Source: Drosophila persimilis (lineage: Eukaryota > Arthropoda > Insecta > Diptera > Drosophilidae). From it: a stretch of 64,000 nt of DNA. Position numbers and translations under genes: made by a program. The notes under the pieces were generated by a model. The model was not told the origin of the DNA. It saw nothing but the letters and a program-made list of their open reading frames with translations, and did no database searches. Position 1 is the stretch's first letter. Each line of letters begins with the position of its first letter. Below, in pieces: positions 49,953 to 60,402 of this stretch. The stretch lies in the NCBI RefSeq assembly GCF_003286085.1, contig NW_020825288.1, positions 11,346,001-11,410,000 of the forward strand, in the 5' to 3' direction.

Positions 49953-50300
49953 ATGAACGGTATAAGCAAGAACTTAGCAGGCGGGTGCCTGATTAAAACT
50001 GCCCTCATCGTCGGCTTGCTGGTGTCTCTTGCCTCGACACTGCCTGTCACCGAGGAGCAGTCCTCGACTGCGGCCACTAACGTGTCTGCCCCTTCGATTC
50101 AAACGACCGAGAAGCTGGCTGAGGGTGCAGAACTTGTGGATGGCCCCTTGGATGCTGCTGGGCAACTGCGCTTTCCTCCAGATGGAAACGGTGGATTTTT
50201 CCAGAAATTCGGCCAAAGACTAAAGAACAAGAAGACCACAACGACCACTACTACCACTACTACCACTTCATCGACGACCCAACCACCATCATCGATTTGA
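49953..50300 (+). CDS. small secreted protein with threonine-tract tail
   Basis: An intronless frame of 115 aa. The ATG at 49953 lies just downstream of a perfect TATA/initiator pair. After a short basic N-terminus comes a hydrophobic signal segment (LIKTALIVGLLVSLASTLP, about 13-31). The mature part is Ser/Thr/Ala-rich, then GGFFQKFGQRLKNKK, then eleven threonines and SSTTQPPSSI. No cysteines and no Osiris features. The Thr/Ser/Pro tail suggests O-glycosylation, as in mucin-like secreted proteins. The gene at 54885-55673 has the same tail plan. No family is recognised. Confidence 0.65.
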   Translation: MNGISKNLAGGCLIKTALIVGLLVSLASTLPVTEEQSSTAATNVSAPSIQTTEKLAEGAELVDGPLDAAGQLRFPPDGNGGFFQKFGQRLKNKKTTTTTTTTTTTSSTTQPPSSI

Positions 50301-51055
50301 AATTTCTGTGACTGCGACAATTATTTAATATTTATTCAATTTAAATTTACTATACCCAGCATATTCCATAAAATATAATTTGTTTTATGAAAACCGCATT
50401 AAATGTTTTGCAATTGAGAATCAAACTATAGAAAGGGCCAGAATCAAAATAAACTCCAGAAAATAAATCATTAGCAAAGTATAATATGAATACAAAGAGT
50501 CAAGAGGCAGCAATGAAGAAAGATATATTACCTCATGGGCGAAGAAAGCGGCAAAACGAGGGTAGGGAAGGGCCAGAAGAGAAATGAAATGAAAATGTAA
50601 TAATAATTAACAATGAATTGTTAGTTAGTCCCAGTTAGGCATGGCAAAATGCTGTGACTTAATTTATGGAAGTCCGAGGCACGCGACCTTTATCTGCCTC
50701 TGGTAATTATGCGAATGTCCACGAGTTTTCTTCTCGGCTCCCAGGGCTCTCCGGGAATTCATTAGTTGGAACTTTTTTGGCGACAGAATTAGCCGCATGG
50801 TTCGTCTCGCAAGACTGGCCGCTGTGCGCAGAGGAAAGCGAAAGTCCCACCCATTCGCCGCTGATGCCCCCCCAGTTGCTTGGTTGTCGGTTGTCCGGTT
50901 GCCCGGTTGGACGCAGCTGACTGACGCTGGGAAGAATTTCGACCACAAATCGTTTGGGTAATTAGAAAAGGCAAGGGGCCACAGAGAGTACACAGAGCAC
51001 AGCATTGGTGAAAGGGAAATGGGAAATGGGTATAGAAATGGAAGTGGAAGTTTGG
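50301..51055. other. intergenic
   Basis: The first 150 bp or so is the probable 3'UTR of the small secreted gene (AATAAA-type signals at about 50449 and 50463). Open frames at 50664-51116 on both strands look like chance; nothing else is supported. Confidence 0.4.
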
Positions 51056-51063
51056 TATAAAAG
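51056..51063 (+). promoter_or_regulatory. TATA box of Osi16
   Basis: TATAAAAG at 51056-51063. The start is probably near 51088 in a GCAGTC context, giving a leader of about 70 nt. Confidence 0.7.
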
Positions 51064-51155
51064 GCGAACCCATAAAAATTAGATGTTGCAGTCTCTCTAA
51101 AGCAATCCCCAAGCATAAGTCCCCGTACAGCAACAATAGGTTTGTCACACCAAGT

Positions 51156-52053
51156 ATGTTGCTAATCAAAACCCTGGAGTATCTATTCTACCTGGCCCTG
51201 TTCGCCTTCATGTGCAAATATGCCCAGGCGGCCAGCGTCCAAGCCACAGAAGCATCGACTATTGCCACAGAACCTCTAAGGAAGCCGCAAAAAATAGAGA
51301 CGCCTCTCAATGAGTGCGATGCTTCGTCATTCAGCTGGATGTGCCTCAAGATAGAGCTGGTCAAGATCATGGAGAGGCTGGCCGAGCAGCAGGAGCTCAG
51401 TGTCTTGCCCGGCGTTAGTGTGGTTAAGGATGAGAGTGCCACCGAAATGAAGACCTCCGAGCTAATGGCGGGTAAGCTCTCTCTCCATCGCATCGTTATG
51501 GGGAAGGGAATGCTAACTACTGTCTAATCTTGCAGAGGTGGCACGCAGCTATCCAAGTGATCCCAATACCCGTCTGAATGGATACATAGTGGCCAAAATG
51601 GAGAATCTCCTGAAGACGCGCTTCCTTCGCTTCCGCTTGCTGGACGACAAGGCCCTGGTGGAGGGACGCAAGCACAAGTTTGGCAAGAAGGGCGGTCTGG
51701 AAGCTCTAGTGGCAGCCGGTGTCATGATGAAGGGCATGCTGATGGCCATGGGCTTGGGCGCGATAGCTCTTATGGCGGGCAAGGCCCTGATGGCAGCTCT
51801 CATGGCTCTGACGCTGTCCGGCGTCCTGGGTCTTAAAAGCTTGGCCGGCGGTGGCAAGTCAACCACATACGAGATAGTGGCCAAACCCATTTACACCTCA
51901 AGCCACTCCCACTCGGTTACCCACGAGGATGGCCATGGACACACGCCACACTTTGCAGCTGGAGGCGGCGGAGGTGGTGGCACTGCCAGCGGTTTCGGCT
52001 ACGGTGGATATGCCAGATCTATGAAGCCAGGCAGTCAAATGCAAAAGCAGTAG
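51156..52053 (+). CDS. Osi16: Osiris 16
   Basis: The exons are 51156-51471 and 51536-52053 (64-nt phase-1 intron), 277 aa, against about 278 aa recalled for Osi16. The signal peptide is MLLIKTLEYLFYLALFAFMCKYAQA and the cysteines are C54/C63. The intron falls after SELMA, upstream of its usual place. The basic GRKHKFGKKG stretch is inside exon 2, followed by a methionine-rich hydrophobic block (VMMKGMLMAMGLGAIALMAG...) ending GVLGLKSLAG. The tail contains TTYEIVAKPIY, repeated Ser-His, seven glycines and GYGGYARSM. The TTYEIV segment also occurs in the Osi11-like gene at the same place, which suggests these two are closer relatives. Confidence 0.82.
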
Positions 52054-52256
52054 ACGAGATTCGAAGCATTTACGTGTATAACTACTCTTAGGTTATTTAT
52101 TTATTTATTTATTGTAATTTAAGCATGACAGGAAATACATGCAAATCTATCATTGAAAAATAAGCGATATAAATCAATGGGTTACACTTGTGACGACGTT
52201 TGCTGTACCTAATTCTTTTACCTGGATACTACTTAAGGTTCTTTAATTGCCTCAAA

Positions 52257-52588
52257 ATGTTCATGACGACCCCCTTGTGGAGTTGTTTTGTTCTTCTGAT
52301 GGCCATCACTATTACTGCTGGACGCAAAAATCGCACAAGTAATTTACAACTCAAACCCTAAAAATTTATCTAAATATATTTCACGTATATTTCTCCTCAG
52401 TATGCGATGATTTGGGTGTATGTATGAAAAGCTGTTTTGTGATAATTGTCCAGACGAAAGCCCAGTGTCCCGAGGGTAAGCGGTGTTGCCTACATGGAAA
52501 CGTCCCGGATACTTACCCTGCAGTACAAGTCCTCGATGACTCATCTGATGACGAGTCGATGACAGCATCTCTACCACCGATGACATAG
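52257..52588 (+). CDS. small secreted six-cysteine peptide, beta-defensin-like spacing
   Basis: The two exons are 52257-52338 and 52401-52588 (62-nt phase-1 intron, GTAATT...CTCCTCAG), coding 89 aa. The signal peptide MFMTTPLWSCFVLLMAITITAG ends just before RKNRT. The second exon then opens with the cysteine core: six cysteines with gaps 5, 3, 10, 5 and 0 (C...C...C...C...CC), the last part CPEGKRCC. The tail is acidic (VLDDSSDDESM). A beta-defensin core has gaps near 6, 4, 9, 6, 0, and WAP-like cores share CPEGKRCC-type ends. It is too short per exon to show as a long open frame, so it is easily missed. It starts about 200 bp after Osi16 stops. The call rests on splice sites, signal peptide and cysteine order together. 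Function unknown; antimicrobial or secreted signalling or reproductive peptides are possibilities. Confidence 0.6.
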
Positions 52589-53392
52589 GCGATGAACCGC
52601 CTACGAAGTGTTGAAATTTACATGGTAAGACCTCTCCATAGGGCATATCAGATGACATTGTCTTCCAGGAAGAATCATGCATATTATAAGCGATGATTTC
52701 AGAGAGGAAGTAATAGATTTATATTTGTCGTATATATGTGATGAGTTTCCAAAATATTAATACATTTAAAAATTATTGGTTTCGGGAAAAAGTAGTACTC
52801 GTAGATTATTTAACATTGTTCCCTGAGCCCTGTACTTTTTGGCTCTTGAACATTTTTTAAATGTGCTATGCTTAACGTTATGGTTATATAGTTCTTTTAG
52901 CGGGCTCTTTTGGAATCTTCTACTGAATCGCCACTGAAATAATATTGATTACTTACTACGCGGTACTCAGTGAGTATACATTTCAGCTTATAATTTATCT
53001 AATTTTTATAATATATATTATGTGACGTTTTGTATTGCTTTTCGCAAAAAGGACAAATTAATTTTCTGTTAAAAAAATTTTTTTTTAAAGTCATAAAAAT
53101 CGGTTGAACCTATTCAAATTTGTCTGTTTGTTTTCTATTCTCACAAAACATCAGCCGTTTTTTCTCGCCAGAGGGCGAACACTGCACCAGGAAGATTGTG
53201 TGAAAAATAAGGGACTGAGTAAGCGCGTGGCCACTGAAAATTTATTTGTTCATTCTGGCTATAATAATCATTATAGTCAAAAAAATAAAATACACTCCTA
53301 ATTATAAAAAAAAAAAAAAAATCGAATCATTAAATTTGTGAAATAACATTTCATATTTTGATTTTTTTCCATTTAACATTTTTTGGTCACAT
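52589..53392. other. AT-rich intergenic with genomic A tract
   Basis: AT-rich sequence. An AATAAA-like signal followed about 20 nt later by a run of about 16 A (53307-53322) resembles the 3' end of a retrotransposed transcript. No coding region is supported. Confidence 0.35.
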
Positions 53393-53687
53393 ATGTATTT
53401 CAAAATTTATAGCGATATTATTTTTTCTGTATTCTTCTTGAGTTTATCAATCGCGTTCAATAGTCCAACTGCTCCCAGTGACGTCAAATTATGTAAGTAA
53501 ATATTTGTATAAAAAAAATCAACGTCAATTAGCAAGTCCAAAGAGAATCAACTACCAAACTGTATATAAAAACTTTCTTATACTCTCACTTAAGCGCTCT
53601 TTACAGAACAAAGTTATTTGGCAAAAGTTTGCTCCAAACAAAACTTTGAAAAGGTATTTAAACTTCAGTGCAAAAAACTCCAGCTGA
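53393..53687 (+). pseudogene. candidate small secreted-peptide gene or relic
   Basis: From ATG 53393 the frame reads MYFKIYSDIIFSVFFLSLSI..., a good signal-type start, and reaches a consensus GTAAGT donor after 100 nt (53492, phase 1). The obvious acceptor, TTTACAG at 53606, would create a TAA codon across the junction. The next AG, 7 nt on (53613), gives a 57-aa product ending at 53687. In the frame left by the first acceptor, the downstream sequence stays open past position 53700 with two cysteines, which suggests a gene broken by a single junction change. Coding status is unproven. Confidence 0.25.
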
Positions 53688-53799
53688 GTCTTCTGCGAGC
53701 ATTAATTAGCAAAATTATTAAACATTGATTTTTGCCACTAGCCTACTTTTTAATTTGACCCAATTTCTTTAAATAATTAAACCGAAATTCGTTGAATAT

Positions 53800-54420
53800 A
53801 CTTTAGTCCATTGCATGTCACCATAAAGTCACTCTGTGGTGGTAAGTAGCTCGAATACTTTCCACGAAAATTTCATACTTAATTACTCTTTCTACAGCTG
53901 AATCTGTTGGCCACCTGATATGGATTTCATTGATACGAAATGGTCTCCAGGCGGGTACTCCTCCCTTGTCAGTACTGACAGCTAAAGGTGATTATCCGAA
54001 AAACCCCAATCGTACTTACCAGCCCCATAGCACAGCCAGTGACATCGGGGGCAGTCAACTACGAAACAACGGAGGCAGACTCAACTGTCAACGCTGAAGC
54101 GGAGGTTACGGTTGTTACAGTGAAATCCATGCATTCAGCATGAACGCTTTAGAAGCAGAAGCCTGGACTCAACGTCTGGAAGGAACCTCACGGGTATCTG
54201 CAGGCCCAACTCTAGTTAATGCCTGACATCTTGAACAGCTCGCATCAATTTGCACATGGCTCAAACACGGCTGCATGAGAACACTGGGGTACTATCGACT
54301 GCCAGTATATATCCCATATCCATAAACTATTGGCTAAAAAATGGCGAGTTAAACTCCGCCACTACAACTATGACACTACAACCACTACATCGGAACGTCC
54401 GGTCACAGTGCTCCCGAAGA
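53800..54420 (+). pseudogene. degenerate inverted copy of the Pro/Thr-rich secreted gene
   Basis: This is a plus-strand copy of the gene at 54885-55673 (-). The first exon is recognisable at 53823, but its start codon is ATA where the parent has ATG. The donor GTAAGTAGCTCGAA parallels the parent's GTATGTAGCTCGAA, and exon 2 begins after TTTCTACAG. Shared coding segments include CAGTACTGACAGCTA, TACGAAACAACGGAG and ATATATCCCATATCC. They are scattered over different frames by insertions and deletions, and stop codons interrupt all of them. The middle of the parent gene (from about PFMMNDAQ to TNKWRGK) is deleted. The Thr-rich end is still visible near 54350-54400. Confidence 0.8.
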
Positions 54421-54884
54421 AACAAGATTTTTAAGGTAGTTACAACGACCGAAAGCAATATTTACTCTGAATTAGAAACAACAATTATAAACAACCATGT
54501 GTAAATCTGGGCTATACTGAGGTCCCAAACTAAAGAGTGATGTCCAGTTGACATTTGCAAATCCATATTCCAGGCAATCAAATAAAAGTATAACTTTATA
54601 GCTAGAAAATAAATCACAAAGACTGATTTGCTATATGAAATGGTCATACCTTGCTCTTGTGCAACAAATATTGGGTATTATATGGTAGTGTAATTCGAAT
54701 CATACATCAGCCTCGAATCAGCCTCACGAAACATTACAAACTGATGTTTCATATTTTGTTACAAACATACGTCCATTTAAATAGGAACAATTTGTTTAAA
54801 CTTCTTTGTGGTTGAATTGAAACTTTTTATTTCTTTGTTTAAAACTAAACTATAGTAGTTATTCTGCTTTTATTCTTATATCGC
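54421..54884. other. spacer between inverted copies
   Basis: The central spacer of the inverted duplication. AT-rich; no gene seen. Confidence 0.45.
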
Positions 54885-55673
54885 TCAAATCGTTAATTTA
54901 GTGGGCTCTGTGGAAATTATTGGTGGTGGCGTTTCTGTAGTAGTAGTTGTTGTGGGTTTTCTCCACTTGCCTCGCCATTTGTTTGTTCCAGGACGGTTCT
55001 TATTCTGATTTTTGTCCTTCCAGATGTTTTTCAGATTCAATCCTGAATCCTTAAGCAAATTCTCAGCCAATAGCTTATTCAATTTTGATGCGAGTTGGTC
55101 TTCAGAGTTGCCTTTGTACAAACTTTGGGCGTCGTTCATCATAAATGGAATTGGATATGGGATATATATCGGCATCGGATAGTACCACGGTTGCAAAGTG
55201 GGTGGCATTGGGGCTTTAGTTGCAGCCGCGTTCGAGCCAAGTGCTAATTGAGGAGAGCTGTTCCACATTTCAGGCATTGACAAAAGTTGAGCCTGCAGAT
55301 ATCCTTGAGGTCCGTCCCAAACGTTGAGCCCAGGCTTCTTCTGTGGCGCTCGTGTTGGCTGCGCAGATTTCACTGGAACGACTGTAACTTCCCCATCAGC
55401 GTCGATAGTTATGTCTGTCTCCGTTGTTTCGTATTTAACTTCCTCCGATATCTCTGGCTTTGTTATGGGGCTCGAAAGCACGATCAGTGGATTTTTCGGA
55501 TCATCATTTCTAGCTGTCAGTACTGAGAGGGGAGGCTCTTGTTCCGCGTGGCAATTTGTTATCAATGACATCCATAGCAGTAGGGCAACAGTTTTAGCTA
55601 TAGAAGGTGTAAATAAGTATACAAGTTTCACAGAAAAGTGTTCGAGCTACATACCACTGCAGAGTAGCTTCAT
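54885..55673 (-). CDS. Pro/Thr-rich secreted protein, parent of the inverted pseudogene
   Basis: Two exons on the minus strand: 55673-55655 (only 19 nt, MKLLCS plus one base) and 55597-54885, with a 57-nt phase-1 intron; 243 aa. The joined N-terminus MKLLCSAKTVALLLWMSLIT gives a signal peptide cleaved near residue 24. The mature protein has an acidic/Thr stretch (YETTETDITIDADGEV), a tyrosine/proline segment (WYYPMPIYIPYPIPF) and a basic asparagine-rich part. It ends with six threonines and ETPPPIISTEP. It has no cysteine in the mature part and no Osiris block. A TATA-like CATAAAAA lies at 55723-55716. The basic region followed by a Thr tract and PP.I resembles the small gene at 49953. No family recognised. 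Confidence 0.7.
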
Positions 55674-58600
55674 GGTGTCAAGAAATGGACTAAAGTTCTT
55701 TTGAGAAAAGTTCGGTTTTTATGCGAATTTTCGATTAAATAAGAAAGTGGGTCAGTGCAAAAATGAAGACTTGAATGAATTTGCTAATTAACAGTTTTAT
55801 TGTTTTATAAAATATAATAATTTTTAATTAGAGGTTTTTTAGAAGCAAACATTTCTCCAGTTCTTTTACTAAAACGAGTTACACGCCGACGTGGCATACT
55901 TTTAGGCATCCGGAAAAATCTTTCACTCTCTCTCGCTGTCGTCGATGCATGACTGTGTGTGAGTACCGATGCGGTATACTTATGCTCACCCAACATCACC
56001 CAAAGTTGGCCGCATCTTGTCTGCACATTCGGTCTGGCACCTCGAATCAGTTGGTCTTAAACGTTTGCCGGTCTTCCACGTTCAACGCGTCGCAACGTTT
56101 CGGCCAGAGCCCACAACAGCCATAAAAAAAGTGAAAGACCCGATGGGACAAGATGAATTCTGGGTATCAAATGTCCGAAATTTGGGTGTTGTGAAAACTT
56201 GAGAGAGCGAAAGTAACTAGTAGCCGACAATAACAACAAATTGTCTTGCTAATTAGCCGCCGACACGCAACAGCAACGACAAGAATTATGAGTCGATGAG
56301 GCAGGAGTGAGTGTGAACGTGATATCTTCCAGTGTTTCTGTGAGTGTTATTGTGATTGAGAGTAAGTGCGTGCGAGAGGCTGCTAATTGGTCGTGGAACA
56401 TCCTTACCCTAAAGAAACAGTAAGTAAAAGCCCGAGAGCCAAGCATTCCGATTTAAATCGAACTTGATTGCCCGTGAAATGCAAATATTTGACCCAGTTT
56501 CGAGTGCGCCCCACAGGCAACTGCCTGCACAAAAGCCAGCAACAGCTGGTAAGCCGGTTATAGCCAGTCACTGCAAGGCTGCACTGTGCTGCACTGCCGG
56601 GATGGCTTATCAACCGAAAAGTGGAAACAAAACCCGTTTCTTACCTTCCTGCATGCAAGTGAAAGAGTGGAAATGGATGTAAAAGTGAAATTTCCTGGTG
56701 TCTGGGGCCGGCTTAATAAAGTTCTTAAAGACCCTCCGCTTACCGGGCCCCCCGACCCCGACTCACTTGAGTTATTAGCGCATGCCAGATGAGAATCTCA
56801 ACGCGCTCTAATACCCAACAAGCAGCAGCAGGTACTCGTATATTAGAATGCCAATTAGGGTTTGAATGGCGTGCCAAGTGGTTGTAGATTCTAAAAAACA
56901 AAATATTTATAATGTTATACAAATTGGGAATAGAGACCAGAAGCGGGTAGCGAAGAGTGTAAGTAAATGGCTGAAATACGCTGTACTTTATTTGTACCTC
57001 AAAGCCCAGCATATTGCTGAATAATCGCAGTAAAGTGACAGGAAAGGGAAAGCATTTTGGCATAGATTTTGAAGCGATAAAACCGCATACATACATATAC
57101 GACATAAATGTCGATGCGGTGACAGAAATGTTTAATGCAAAGCCTGTTATATTTATTTGCTATTTTATTGCCGCTCTGTGGCATATCAAATATGCGCAAT
57201 AATTACCACTTAATTCATTGCACTCTACCTTGCCCATGGATAAACATTAAAAAATCATGGTAAATCCGATCTATTTGGACTTAATAAGCCATTAGTAAGT
57301 CAGGTTGGTTAACCGCAACGAAAGTGAATTTGCTGCCTATAGATTTCTCTTACCGCAAATAAAACGCAACAGAAGAAATGTGAGACTAGCAGACAGACCT
57401 AGAGCAAAAGTTAAACAACTTTTAAAAATATTTGCACGCTATTCCCGAACAGAGTCTGAGATAGAGATACAGGCACGCATGAAGTGAAATTAGTAATCTA
57501 TTAGATACATTCACCGGGCGGGCGTTCGACTGAAACTGAAACCGAAACCGAAAGCTGCCGCTGAATGGCTCTCAGATTGATGCGATTCCATCGTAAGGGC
57601 ATGCATACGAGTATTTTTAAACTTTACATAACTTCTGGTTAAACATTGCTCTTAAATGCCTTCCACTTGATGGCAGGGCAGCTCTGTGATGTTTTTTGTC
57701 TGGGATGCGTGTGTCTGCTCGAGAAATTGTCACATAAAAATGCAATAAAATCTCACAGAAATGCCGTCACTGACAGCCACAGCAGCAGCAACAGCAATGG
57801 CAACAGAAATGACAGCGTACAGGGAAAGCTTGTTACCTTCCCGAACGTAATCTGGCTGGCAACGGATGGCGGAAGGTTGGCCATTTTCAAATGTCATTAA
57901 GATGAATGTAACTGAATCATTATTCAAAGAGCAGAAAGCATTCGAGTGAAAGGGTCGGGCCCGTTGTCAACTGGTATGGCAGAACGAGCGGCGAATTAAA
58001 CGAATTAACAAAATCGCACATCTTACATAAGGTCCACACAAATCTTCAAGACCAAAAGTTCTATGGTTTCTATGCCACTAACCCTTCAAGTCAGTCGCCT
58101 AACGGTCAGTCAGGCCTGGGCCGGGTCTTCGACTCGGCTTGAACTCAAAGAGAGCTCTTACTTCATTGTAGAGGTTGGGCGTCGTTGGGTGAGTTCTTCT
58201 GCTGGTGATGGTTGCTCCCCAAAACTTGATTTAGCAGCCCATTATTTTTATAGCAATTGTGTACGAGTACTCAGTCTTTTATGGGTATTTTTGTGGCATG
58301 ACATAAGTCGACATGGCACTTTAATAGAATGGAGAGCCTTTAATATGAAAAGCCATAACAACACGACGCGTTACATGAAACATATTGTGGTGCCGTTTGT
58401 GTATATTACGCATACGTCCTGTGCTACGGAGAGCCGCAAATTCGAAGCTCGTTAAAAATAATAATCATAAGTCATGTAGCTGCAGCTGTGCGCGTTATTT
58501 AGTATAATTGATTGCATTATACACATGATTAGCAACGGCTATACACATATCAAGTAGTATGGAGAGGCACTTACATTGCATGTCTAGGATTCCAAGCTAA

Positions 58601-59391
58601 TTAGAAATCCACAAAATGCCAACAGGCCAATGGAGGTCAGAGGTTTCCTGGCAGATGCTTCGGAACACTCCGAAAAACCTGGCCTAATAACCCAAATTGG
58701 TCAGCTCTTTAGATTGATATCTCGGTTATTGATGTGGCAAACAAAACTTCCATGTCTTTTGTTGCGAATATCATTGAAACGGGGCTCAGTGCGGAAGGTA
58801 ATGGAATTTTTATTTGACAGCTTGATTGCTTTTTATTGTCACCAATGCCGTTCTCAATTTGAGTTCTCCAAGACACTTAATATCCCATTTGAATACAAAG
58901 CTTGAGACCTCTTCCTCTCTCTGACAAATATTCACAGACCACAGTGGGGCTATCGGACTATTGCTGACCCAATTTTGAGTCCCAAAAAGAGTTTCGGTGA
59001 ATATACATACTAGCCCAATAAATACATAATAGAATTCACTTTATCTTTATTCTTCTTTATAGCAAAAACTCGTTTGTGTTGGATCCTAAATGGCCGTGAA
59101 AAGCGCAGCCAGCCGCTGTGCAGAATTACCGTCCAACGAGCAGACAAAGTGCACTTGAAACAATCCAAGTTAACTGGAAAACTCAGCCACAACGCAGCCA
59201 AACAACTTTCAGCGGTGGTCAATGCAAAAGCAGAAACATCAGCAACAAACTACAGTTAAGGTTTTGAGCCGCGGAAGAATCTTGAAGCAATATTTGCAAC
59301 GGCAACGTGTGAATACACAGGAAGATCCAGACTGCGGATGGCGACTGCAATGCGAAAAGTTAACGACGACTGAACGAAACCAGAGAGTGAT

Positions 59392-59425
<34 letters not shown>

Positions 59426-60402
59426 CGGAGTCAAAAGAGCGACCGATCTGCCTGGGGCTGGCCATGATCTTGGCTTACAGCGCGAGAGCTTCCCTCCACA
59501 GTTGTCCGCCAGACGCGCACGCATGCGCACGCGAAAACTTGCTAACCGGGATCTACATAACGTATCTGCCAGATACCAGATACAACGAAACGATACGCGT
59601 TCACCGTTAGTCCGTAGGTGTGTCGTAGGCCTTGATGAAGTAATTGCAGGTGGTATCTAACCGCACAGCTCTTTTTGTGGCCAACAGTTGGCTAAAGCAA
59701 ATAGAAAACGAGGCGCTAAATGCGGCAGCGAAACTCCAAACAAACAAACGAATCCAAAGTGAAATACGTGAAGAAAGTACAATCAACGCACAGTCTAAAA
59801 GAATTTACCAGAGAGGAGAGGAGCAGGAAATCAATGAAATTGTGTTTGCGGGCTAATCTGGTTTTACTCGGAACACTTTGCTGCCTCACAAATTGATTTG
59901 TCAAGTGGCTAACGATTTCGCCAATAAAGCCTTGGCCCCAGCCATTGTGTCCGGCCCAGACGGTAGGGCGTTCCTAAGCAGCTCAAAGTTCCTAAGCACG
60001 TAGACGGCAAATTCAGAGTCAGTCAGGCGGATCCAAATAAATAAACAGCTTGGAACAGACAAATTGCAGAGGAGACTGGCTACGGGTACGGCTACCCATT
60101 GCGGCCCATTGATTGCCTTGCCATTTCTTTGTGCAATTGCAGGTTAAAGGTGTAAACAGCCATCAACATCACTGTCTCGGTGTCAGTTGTTTAAGGGAAG
60201 TGCTAATCGGAGAGTGAAACTGAAATTGAAAATGCATAGCCCGCCGGCGACACACATACTCGTACAGAGCGTACAGATGCTCCATAATTGGACGTCAAGT
60301 GAGAGTCAATGCACATCCTCAAAGCGGGCCAAAAGAAATCGCACCTGCAATCGTAGTTGCAGTCGGAATCGAAATCACAGTTGGAGCCACCCAGGTAGCA
60401 GC
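55674..60402. other. 4.7-kb spacer before Osi17-like gene
   Basis: Contains a GA-dinucleotide run (about 59397-59425) and a CA/AAC-rich stretch at 59060-59400 that looks like 5'UTR sequence and could be an upstream leader exon of the next gene. TCAGTT at 60183-60188 may be its start. No independent gene is supported. Confidence 0.35.
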
